Origin: Podochytrium sp. JEL0797
Lineage: Eukaryota; Chytridiomycota; Chytridiomycetes; Chytridiales; Chytriomycetaceae
NCBI GenBank assembly: GCA_027596195.1
Contig: JADGJG010000823.1
Coordinates: 1 to 12,074 of the forward strand
Length of the DNA stretch: 12,074 nt
Reading direction: 5' to 3'
Shown: in pieces, positions 1 to 5,965 of the stretch
Layout: each line of letters begins with the position of its first letter
Numbering within the stretch: position 1 is the first letter of the stretch
Translations under genes and position numbers: made by a program
The notes under the pieces: model-generated
Told to the model about the DNA's origin: nothing
The model's input: the letters and a program-made list of their open reading frames with translations, nothing else
Databases searched by the model: none

Positions 1-49
1 TCGGCAGATTCGTCAAAGTCTCGAGATAACGGCAACAAGGTTGGAAATG

Positions 50-55
50 AATAAA
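50..55 (+). terminator. AATAAA, possible poly(A) signal of a gene left of the window
   Basis: AATAAA on + lies ahead of EMC2 and may end an upstream + gene. Frame 1 is open from base 1 to a TAA at 52-54, so bases 1-54 could be the last codons of that gene. The segment is too short to identify. Confidence 0.25.
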
Positions 56-139
56 AACTCAGAGGAACCGCTCATCGCCGAGGCACGAGGCCCGAATTAT
101 TGTATTCGTTATTAAAGAGGTATTTCTCTATAGGTAGGA

Positions 140-145
140 ATGTGA
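140..145 (+). promoter_or_regulatory. Start-stop uORF (ATG TGA) in the EMC2 leader
   Basis: An ATG directly followed by TGA lies 45 nt upstream of the chosen EMC2 start, out of frame with it. If the mRNA begins before 140, this minimal uORF could stall scanning ribosomes and lower EMC2 translation. Its context (aggaATGt) is fair. The transcription start is unknown, and the element may also be chance. Confidence 0.3.
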
Positions 146-189
146 AGCCTGCCTGCTCCCAGTGCGGAACAAAAAGCCAAAATACAAAA

Positions 190-1239
190 ATGGCCCCGGT
201 TAGCGAAACGACACTCAACTACCTGCGGTCTGCTGTAGACATTGCTGTGATGCCCGGCAGCGAGTCACTCGTAGCGAATGGCAGCGCGGCGGTGTCTTCC
301 GTGTCACCCCTTTCTGTGTTCACCTCTGGCTCTGGGCTTCTCTCGTCGTCAGGAGTTTTCGCCGGCGAAGCCGAGCGCCTCGCGTGCCAAGAGCAAGTCT
401 TTGTTGCCGCGCTTCACACGGGCCGCCTCGCCGACGCCCGGAAAGTCCTGCGCGACCTCGAGGCCCGCTTCCCGCTGAAGCCAGTCGCTCAGAAAAAAGA
501 CGCCGCAGTCCCCAACCCGGTCCCCTCCCTGCGCGTCGCAAAACTCAGTGGAATGCTCTGCGAGGCAGAAGGCGACTACGACAAGGCCCTGCACATCTAC
601 GAACAGGCTCTCCTCCAGGACGAAACCTACGTGCCCATCCGCAAGCGCGTCATTGCCGTCCTGATGGACCAGGACAAGACAAACGACGCAATCACTCACC
701 TCACAAACTACCTCGACCATTTCCATGCCGACCTCGAAGCCTGGTCCACACTCGCGAACCTGTACCTCAAACAAGAAATGTTCCAACAGGCCGCCTTTGC
801 CCTCGAAGAGTGCATGCTGATGGCTGGATTCAATTTCCTGTTCCATACGAGATATGCTGAGCTCATGATGACCATGGGCAAGTATGCCCTCGCCTTGAAG
901 TATTTCTGTACCGCTGTCGAAGTCACCGAGTCGAATGGCGGCGCTTTGAGATCCTGGTACGGCGTGAGGCAGGCTTCCAAGGCTTTGTTGGATGATGCGA
1001 ATGCCGCAATTGCGTCTTCTGTCGATGCTCCCGCTCCCACTGGAAAGCAGCAACACAAGAAGGCCGCCGCCGCCGCCGCATCCAAAGACGAAACTGCTGC
1101 CGCCGATGGCATTTCTTCTCCCGAGGAATGGAGACTGCTGAACAAACTGGCCGGAGAGAGAATCGAAGCCATCTACCTCGACAAGAAGGCGAGCACCGAG
1201 TCTATCGAGGTTGTGAAGGAGTGGCTCAAGAGCGTTTGA
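190..1239 (+). CDS. EMC2: ER membrane protein complex subunit 2 (EMC2/TTC35), TPR protein
   Basis: EMC2 is the cytosolic TPR scaffold of the ER membrane protein complex, which inserts tail-anchored and multipass membrane proteins. The product is 349 aa in one exon; human EMC2 is 297 aa. A TPR solenoid spans about residues 115-250, with helices such as LCEAEGDYDKALHIYEQALL and LANLYLKQEMFQQAAFALEE, and family-like wording such as YAELMMTMGKYALALKYF. No membrane segment is seen. I chose ATG 190: its context (caaaaATGG) is good and MAPVSE resembles the animal MAKVSE start. The frame is open back to codon 100, but that is TTG. Relative to human, there is a Ser/Gly/Val-rich insertion at about residues 21-60, a Lys/Pro/Val-rich loop at about 96-113 and an Ala-rich tract near 285-305 built on GCC repeats. 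The C-terminal helix is partly duplicated downstream (1388-1428). The family call is firm; the exact N-terminus is less so. Confidence 0.88.
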   Translation: MAPVSETTLNYLRSAVDIAVMPGSESLVANGSAAVSSVSPLSVFTSGSGLLSSSGVFAGEAERLACQEQVFVAALHTGRLADARKVLRDLEARFPLKPVAQKKDAAVPNPVPSLRVAKLSGMLCEAEGDYDKALHIYEQALLQDETYVPIRKRVIAVLMDQDKTNDAITHLTNYLDHFHADLEAWSTLANLYLKQEMFQQAAFALEECMLMAGFNFLFHTRYAELMMTMGKYALALKYFCTAVEVTESNGGALRSWYGVRQASKALLDDANAAIASSVDAPAPTGKQQHKKAAAAAASKDETAAADGISSPEEWRLLNKLAGERIEAIYLDKKASTESIEVVKEWLKSV

Positions 1240-1269
1240 ACATGTTTTATGGGATGTAGGGATTGTGAA

Positions 1270-1275
1270 AATAAA
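1270..1275 (+). terminator. EMC2 poly(A) signal AATAAA
   Basis: A canonical AATAAA lies 31 nt after the EMC2 stop codon. Its spacing is like the signals after the two mitochondrial genes further right. Confidence 0.6.
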
Positions 1276-1387
1276 ATAGCCAATTGGTTTGAAGCGTCAA
1301 CGCTTGTGCATGCATCCAAGAGGAAATATTCTTCCTGTTGCATCCCCATCCAATCCCCACCCTTCATTGCCCCCCACGCGATTCATT

Positions 1388-1428
1388 GAAGCCATCTACC
1401 TCAAGCAAATGGCTAGCACCGAGTCTAT
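1388..1428 (+). repeat. Degenerate copy of the EMC2 C-terminal coding sequence
   Basis: This 41-nt block matches 1165-1205 at 35 of 41 positions without gaps, offset by 223 nt. The first 15 nt and the last 14 nt are identical. It reads in the same codon phase: EAIYLKQMASTESM here, EAIYLDKKASTESI in EMC2. Flanks on both sides do not match. It lies beyond the EMC2 stop and poly(A) signal inside a 67-codon ORF (1289-1492) that is otherwise unlike anything I recognise. It is probably a decayed partial duplication; an alternative last exon is possible, but no clear acceptor precedes it. Confidence 0.75.
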
Positions 1429-1524
1429 GAGTGCTTCTTGCCTGATGATTAGAATCAACTATGAGAAACACAGTCCCCTCAATTCCTCATAGGAAAAAAC
1501 ACTCAACTGCTCCTTGTGCTCCTA

Positions 1525-1750
1525 GAGATCCTCATCAAACTGCCGATTCAAGACGCGAATTTCATTCAACAGAGATTTCCGTGGTTCACACTCTTTCACA
1601 GACTACACCCCCCTCCCGCTCCTTCTTAACTTCCTTCTTCTTGCTCGCCCCATCCCCTCCCGCATCAACACCCGCACCTTCCTTCCTCCTCCGCTTCTCA
1701 CCAACCCCACTTGCTTCCTCATACACATCCACATCCAACACATCAAATGA
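1525..1750 (-). other. Unresolved coding-like segments, minus strand
   Basis: This lies between EMC2 and the kinase. On -, about 1610-1750 is open for a Lys/Glu-rich peptide (includes DVLDVDVYEEASG and GASKKKEVKKERE). In the next frame, about 1525-1600 reads SVKECEPRKSLLNEIRVL and ends QFDEDL-stop. The style suits the C-terminus of a nuclear or disordered protein, but I found no convincing intron joining the frames and no start codon. The + strand here is C/T-rich and also partly open. It could be exons downstream of the kinase, a separate small gene, or chance. Confidence 0.2.
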
Positions 1751-1798
1751 TCAAACCCCACCTTCCAGCACCTAAATCTTCCCAGCATACGCACTCGA

Positions 1799-1866
1799 CC
1801 CCCCCCCCCCGCCCCCTCCCACTTCACTTTCAACTCCAGCAACACAACACAAAAGAACCCCCCCCC
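1799..1866. repeat. Two homopolymer C tracts (12 and 9), G-rich on the minus strand
   Basis: C runs occupy 1799-1810 and 1858-1866. With the neighbouring gccccctccc, the - strand carries G runs of 3, 5 and 12 in about 22 nt, a canonical G-quadruplex pattern just 3' of the kinase stop codon. Such tracts are also prone to sequencing length errors, so reading frames that cross them are unsafe. Confidence 0.6.
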
Positions 1867-1871
1867 GTACC

Positions 1872-2777
1872 TCAATGGAAAAACCCGTGACCAACAATCT
1901 CCGCACTTGTTGGTAGGTCAGCGGGGTCCACAGAACACATTGCGGGCAGCAAAGCCATCCCCTCCCAGTCCAATTGCCAGACAACAAAGTCCTCCACTGG
2001 CACCTGCACTGTGTCACCATTCCGTTCACAGAGCTTCACAAACTCTGCGAAATCGACCCGTCTTGTTAGAGTCAAGCACGCAAGGAGTTGGTGGAATGCC
2101 AATCCGAGTGCGAAAATATCTGCCGCCTGTCCGTTCCGTGGCAGAAGCGCTTCTCCAGCACATACAAAATCGGCAAGAATCATTTGGAAGTTGTCTTGGC
2201 CCACATGTCGGACACAAAAGTTCTCTGGCTGGATGTCGCTGTGGAACAGTCCAGATGTGTGGACTCACCATCTCCCACAGATGGAATTCACCAACCGCAG
2301 TGACAACAACCTGTCAGACCCGTTCTGAAACAAGTACTCGATTTCTGACGCAATGTATTCAAAAGCGTTGCTTGACCCCAGTTGGAGGGGGATAATTTGG
2401 GGTCCTGGTCTGAGCCAGTTCTGGATCACAACCGGCAGGTTGTTGGAGGTGGCAGAAGGCCCAAAGCGGAACAGCTCCGTCACAAAGTACGTGTGGCCAT
2501 AGTCTTGCCACTGCCCGAGGCACTGGAGGAGGTGTGGACTTGGGTTTACTTGGGCCAGACAGTCCATGGCCAGTACCTCGTTGGGGATGCAGCAGACAGT
2601 GCCCATGGAGCTGTCGTGCTTGTACGCGATTTTGACAGGCAGGCGCATCCCGTTATCTCTGTCACTCACAGACACCACTGCCCCATTGCTCCCGTGCCCA
2701 ACCACGCTCAGGACCTCGAGACGCTGGTTCTGTCCGAACATGTCGGGGCTCCAGGAGTGGGCGTTCATGACGGCCAT
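1872..2777 (-). pseudogene. Divergent protein kinase with one in-frame TGA (interrupted or mis-spliced model)
   Basis: A protein kinase fold is readable over 301 codons from ATG 2777. Glycine loop GHGSNG (27-32); beta-3 lysine in LPVKIAY (K49); helix-C glutamate in NEVLAM (E67); catalytic loop GLFHSDIQPENF with D181 and N186; metal-binding D203 in ADFV; helix F in ADIFALG; last helix SAEIVGHGFF, then TGA. HRD is HSD, the loop lysine is Q183, and DFG is DFV. Codon 171 (2265-2267) is TGA, in the same frame on both sides, where kinases have the aromatic of the YLH motif. EMC2 and COPG here also stop with TGA, so it is probably a true stop. Possible explanations: pseudogene, sequence error, readthrough, or splicing. 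A 30-nt GTGAGT...CACAG piece (2239-2268) would remove the stop in frame but also HSD's His-Ser. The true start may lie further upstream. Confidence 0.6.
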
Positions 2778-3066
2778 GCATGCTCTCGCGAGATCGGGGT
2801 TCTATGGCTGCTGTGGAGCAGGTGGCAGCGTTTGGGGCGGGGGGTGGTGGGGTCCAAGAAGAAGTGGTGGTGTGGGACTCAATGCCGGTGGTGCTTGTGG
2901 GGCGGGTGTAGATGGGGGTGGGGCCAAAAACACGCTTAATCACGTCGGTCAAGGCTGATTTGGAAAGGACGATCGCGGGTTTGAATTTCGGTTCGGGTGG
3001 AAGCATGAACTTGTTGGGAGTTTCACGCAGCAAACGCGCACAAAAAAGCGGCATCATTCTGTTCAT
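2778..3066 (-). other. Possible upstream coding part of the kinase gene
   Basis: A frame opened by ATG 3066 (MNRMMPLFCARLLRE) runs towards the kinase but in another phase; its first half (KPAIVLSKSALTDVIKRV) looks protein-like and its second half is Pro/Thr-rich. In the kinase phase, the sequence just before Met1 reads NPDLARAC after a TAG that could be a splice acceptor (ccatag). Joining GAC|GTGATT to that acceptor keeps frame, but the donor is weak. This may be an N-terminal exon or unrelated. Confidence 0.25.
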
Positions 3067-3121
3067 GTATGTGTGTTATTGGAGGAGGAAATGGGGAAGG
3101 GAGAAAAGGGGATGGAAAGGG

Positions 3122-3173
3122 GTATAGAAGAGGGGGGTTCCCAATCACCCCCCTCTTTCAAAAACGCGTATAC
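3122..3173. repeat. GC-rich hairpin with a second outer stem
   Basis: AAGAGGGGGGT at 3128-3138 is the exact reverse complement of ACCCCCCTCTT at 3147-3157, around an 8-nt loop. Outside it, GTATA (3122-3126) pairs with TATAC (3169-3173). It lies in the gap between the kinase and the next coding-like stretch. It could be a 3' UTR or leader structure. Confidence 0.6.
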
Positions 3174-3180
3174 AGGGTCT

Positions 3181-3547
3181 GTCAGACTTTCAATATTGAC
3201 ACTTCATGTTTGAGAGAATATGGAAGCCAATCGAGCTGAGGGCCCTCATCATTGCCAAAGGTTTTGCCAAACCCACCCGCCAGATATGTTTTCGTCGTTC
3301 CAAGGCGTCGAAAATCAGACACCCAAAAAACAAGTCTCGTTCGGAAAGGAGCTCTGAAATGACACGCACAGCTTGAAAATGCGACACGAAAGGTCATGTT
3401 TCAAAAGTTTTTTGGAAATCTTGGAATCCGACGAGAATAAGGGCTCATTGTTGAAATACTTATAGAGTTATCCGAATAAATCACGTCGTGGCTCACTGTA
3501 TTCTTTCAACGAATTCAATCTCTTCCAATTCACCCCCCCTCCCCATC
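3181..3547 (-). other. Coding-like stretch, gene model unresolved
   Basis: Several frames look protein-like. On -, ATG 3547 opens MGRGGELEEIEFVERIQ before a TGA that overlaps a possible donor (aca|GTGAGC). Further on, two frames are open: one ends LDWLPYSLKHEVSILKV (stop near 3182), the other reads SELLSERDLFFGCLIFDALE. On +, 3206-3376 encodes a basic 56-aa ORF starting MFERIWKPIELRALIIAK. These overlap, so at most one is real. A small multi-exon - gene is the most economical idea. No family recognised, no poly(A) signal found. Confidence 0.2.
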
Positions 3548-3566
3548 TCTCTTCTCTAATTTTTAC

Positions 3567-3762
3567 TTAATTAAAATTGGGACCCTCAACGCGTACGATG
3601 AGTTCCTTCAGCTCCTTGAACGAATCTCTCGTTCTCTTTTTGATAAAAGTCTGACAGCTCGGACCAGGACGCGTTGAATAGCCCGTCCTCCTGTCTCAGA
3701 ATCGGACGCCCAAAAGAGTTATTATGGGAATCCTCTTCCATTTCAATGGTAATTTTAATTAA
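3567..3762. repeat. 12-bp perfect inverted repeat flanking the small ORF
   Basis: TTAATTAAAATT at 3567-3578 and its exact reverse complement AATTTTAATTAA at 3751-3762 enclose the 51-codon ORF. The match stops sharply on both sides. I see no flanking target-site duplication, so a miniature transposon is only a weak idea; low-complexity AT sequence could also do this. Confidence 0.45.
3586..3741 (-). CDS. Small ORF of 51 codons, possibly frameshifted
   Basis: ATG 3741 (context tgaaATGG) opens MEEDSHNNSFGRPILRQEDG, continues FNASWSELSDFYQKENER and stops at 3586. In the next frame, the sequence after this point reads DSFKELKELIVRVEGPNFN and then stops. That alternative ending looks more protein-like than the in-frame one, so a one-base slip in the purine-rich GAGAACGAGAGA stretch, or a missed intron, is possible. 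The ORF is acidic and polar with no membrane segment and no family I recognise. It lies in AT-rich flanks between two copies of a 12-bp inverted repeat, 62 bp from the stop of the next - gene. It could be a small gene, a last exon or a relic. Confidence 0.3.
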   Translation of the reverse strand: MEEDSHNNSFGRPILRQEDGLFNASWSELSDFYQKENERFVQGAEGTHRTR

Positions 3763-3781
3763 TGCACACAGAAATTAAATC

Positions 3782-3787
3782 TTTATT
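3782..3787 (-). terminator. Poly(A) signal for the 626-codon orphan gene
   Basis: TTTATT on + is AATAAA on -, 16 nt past the stop codon of the orphan gene at 3803. It supports that ORF being transcribed on the minus strand. Confidence 0.5.
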
Positions 3788-3802
3788 ATTTGACCCATTT
3801 TT

Positions 3803-5683
3803 TCACCTCCTTCCCAACACAACCCCCCTCTCACTCCTCGGCCCGCTCCCAAAACTCACTCGATTCCTCCCCGCCATCGTCTCCACCCCATTCACCTTCT
3901 TCAACCACCCCAACGCCGCCATCGGCGCCAACTCAAACCCAACCCTCCCATCGCGCTGCAACACGCGGAACCCGGGTACTCTCTGCTGCATGAACGCGTC
4001 TCCTTCGTACATGGCGTCTTGGCCGTACACGTGGTACCATCCTTTCGTGCGGTCCACGGGGAGGTCTTTGTGGTGGAGGAAAGGGTGTGGGAAGCGGTTA
4101 GACCAGGTTGAGAGGTCGGGGTGTGGGCGGCGGCGGGGGAGTGGGGCTTGGTGTTGTTTTTGGCGGGAAGTGGGTGCGTTGGTGGGGATGGTGGGGAAAG
4201 TGAGGCCGAGGGAGGCGAGGCGGCGTGTGTGGGAGGTGCCGGGGGGTGGTTTGCCCATTTGTTGGAGACGGTAGGAGGTGGACATGAGGTAGGGAAGGGT
4301 GATGTCTGGGCGAATGGAAGGGAGGGTGGGGTGAGTGGGGAGAGAGCTTTGTGAGTACTGAGTGGGAGGTTGTTCGTGACAGCTGGCAAAGTTGTCAATG
4401 AAATAGCTGTCCAACTCTTGCTTGTTGGCAAAGTTGTCCATAGTCTCCTGCGGATGCGCTTCATGAGGTGATTCTTGACCCTCGATGGAATCGTAAATTA
4501 TCGCGTCCAGAGTCCAAGGCGTGACATTTGCTTGCACAGCTTCCAGCTCCGGCGGTAGCAGAGAAACCTCCACACCCACCAACTCCTCCACCGGTTCCAT
4601 CTCCAACCCAACCGCCACTTCGCCCCCCTGCACTTGCCCCGGAGGTTGCAAAAAGGATCCCCGCGCCTGCTCCTTCCCCACTTGATTCCGAAACCCCCCA
4701 ACCTCACCCAAACTATGACTCCCCCTCCGTACCGTGATTTGATACAACGGATGGTGCTGGTGCCCACTCACCCCCGCGAGGGTCGACAAGCTCCCAAACT
4801 TGCGGGCCACCAGCCGCGGAGCAGGTTCTACCCGCACGGTGGCTGTTTCAAACGTATTCGATACAGGCATATGAGTTTCCATCAAGATGGCATCTGAAAC
4901 GTCGTGTTCTCCATCGATGCGGGTGGTGGTGGTGGGAAGTGCTTCATGGGAGGATCCCTGACTCGCGCGGGAATCTCCGGTTTGTGACACTTGAGCTGTC
5001 TCAATCCCGGAAGAAGCGGTTTCGTACGTGGATGGTTTGATGTTTTGCGGCATCGATTCTGCCCGCAACACCATTCCACTCTGTTGCGGAACCCCTCGAA
5101 TTGATCCAACCACCACCATACTCTGTGCTCTCACCACACCACCATCACTACTTCTTGCTTCCCTTCTCATCATGGCATTAGTAGGTGAAATCGCAGGAAT
5201 CACTAGCGACGACGACGCGCTTGCCAATTTTTTCGCCGCCACAGTCGTCGAACTCGAACTCGTAGTATTTCTCGGCTGCTGCCGCAACTGCTGCTGTTGC
5301 TGCTGAAACACCAACAACCGTTTCGCACGCTCTTGCTGCTGATTCGTCTGTTTTTGAACAAATTGCTTATGACGCGCGGGAGTCGTGGTATTCGGACGCT
5401 TCGTCGCCGCCACCGGGGCTTGGACCGTGACCTGAGGCGAGGACGCGTTGTTTGTTTCGGTGGGTGGTAGTGGCGAAGCTTTTATCGGATGGTGGAGACA
5501 AGGAGCGCTGGGTGAAACATGATGGGTCTGGTGGAGCGGAGGCACGAACGTGTCGAAGGGGAGGGAGTGGGTGTGGAGATGGGATCCGGAAGAGGCGCTC
5601 CATGCTCGTGGTGGGGATTTTTGTCTGATGGGGGGAAGGGTGGTGTGATTGGTTGGCGGGGTTGGGGTGGGAGTGGGTGGCAT
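3803..5683 (-). CDS. Hypothetical 626-aa low-complexity protein
   Basis: This is one uninterrupted 1.9-kb ORF, opening MPPTPTPTPP. About residues 1-300 are Pro/Ser/Thr/His-rich with a Gln-rich stretch at about 107-137 (QQQERAKRLLVFQQQQQQ) and basic patches, which suggests a disordered, perhaps nuclear or RNA-associated protein. A 14-residue near-repeat starts at residues 416 and 430 (DNFANKQELDSYFI then DNFASC), mirrored in DNA by tggcaaagttgtc at 4384-4396 and 4426-4438. The last 90 residues look folded: KGWYHVYGQDAMYEGDAF, then RVPGFRVLQRDGRVGFELAP. No signal peptide, membrane segment or known domain is seen. An AATAAA follows the stop. Length, a single long frame and the tail block argue that it is real. 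The function is unknown. Small introns kept in frame cannot be excluded. Confidence 0.65.
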   Translation of the reverse strand: MPPTPTPTPPTNHTTLPPIRQKSPPRAWSASSGSHLHTHSLPFDTFVPPLHQTHHVSPSAPCLHHPIKASPLPPTETNNASSPQVTVQAPVAATKRPNTTTPARHKQFVQKQTNQQQERAKRLLVFQQQQQQLRQQPRNTTSSSSTTVAAKKLASASSSLVIPAISPTNAMMRREARSSDGGVVRAQSMVVVGSIRGVPQQSGMVLRAESMPQNIKPSTYETASSGIETAQVSQTGDSRASQGSSHEALPTTTTRIDGEHDVSDAILMETHMPVSNTFETATVRVEPAPRLVARKFGSLSTLAGVSGHQHHPLYQITVRRGSHSLGEVGGFRNQVGKEQARGSFLQPPGQVQGGEVAVGLEMEPVEELVGVEVSLLPPELEAVQANVTPWTLDAIIYDSIEGQESPHEAHPQETMDNFANKQELDSYFIDNFASCHEQPPTQYSQSSLPTHPTLPSIRPDITLPYLMSTSYRLQQMGKPPPGTSHTRRLASLGLTFPTIPTNAPTSRQKQHQAPLPRRRPHPDLSTWSNRFPHPFLHHKDLPVDRTKGWYHVYGQDAMYEGDAFMQQRVPGFRVLQRDGRVGFELAPMAALGWLKKVNGVETMAGRNRVSFGSGPRSERGVVLGRR

Positions 5684-5965
5684 TGTTCTATACCCTTAAA
5701 AAAATGGGAAAGAACAAGGAAGAAGAAAGTGCAAACAGAGGTTACAGAGGTTTAAAAGTAGGGAAAGTCGCGACACGTTTTCCCTTTTTGGAAAGTTGCC
5801 ACAGATATAAGTTCACCCCCAAACCATTCCCATTCAAAGGGCCGAAATGTGGGGATGTTCACGCTCAAGAAAAGAAATCCACTCTTATTGATCGAGAAGT
5901 CAGAAACCCAGAAAGTTCATTCCCACTCCTTTCCACTCAATACCCCCCACACCAAAATAACCCCC
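5684..5965. promoter_or_regulatory. Intergenic region: COPG 3' end and orphan-gene promoter
   Basis: Both flanking genes are on -, so this 282-bp gap should hold the COPG 3' UTR and the promoter of the 626-codon gene. No canonical AATAAA is seen on -; an AATAAG variant (+ cttatt, 5883-5888) is the nearest match. A TATAGA element lies only a few bases before the orphan ATG, too close for a normal TATA box. A + ORF crosses the gap but runs into COPG antisense and looks like chance. Confidence 0.4.

Noticed and set aside
100..189. N-terminal extension of EMC2 to codon 100.
   Set aside because: The codon at 100 is TTG. The first good ATG in this frame is at 190, and the product from there matches the family start.
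349..1056. 235-codon - ORF.
   Set aside because: Antisense shadow of EMC2 in GC-biased coding sequence.
2382..2939. 185-codon + ORF.
   Set aside because: Antisense to the kinase N-lobe; it has no domain signal of its own.
3762..4274. 170-codon + ORF, and the - ORF at 3901-4464.
   Set aside because: Both overlap the 626-codon - gene in other frames and are Pro/Gly/Arg-biased, as expected of shadows.
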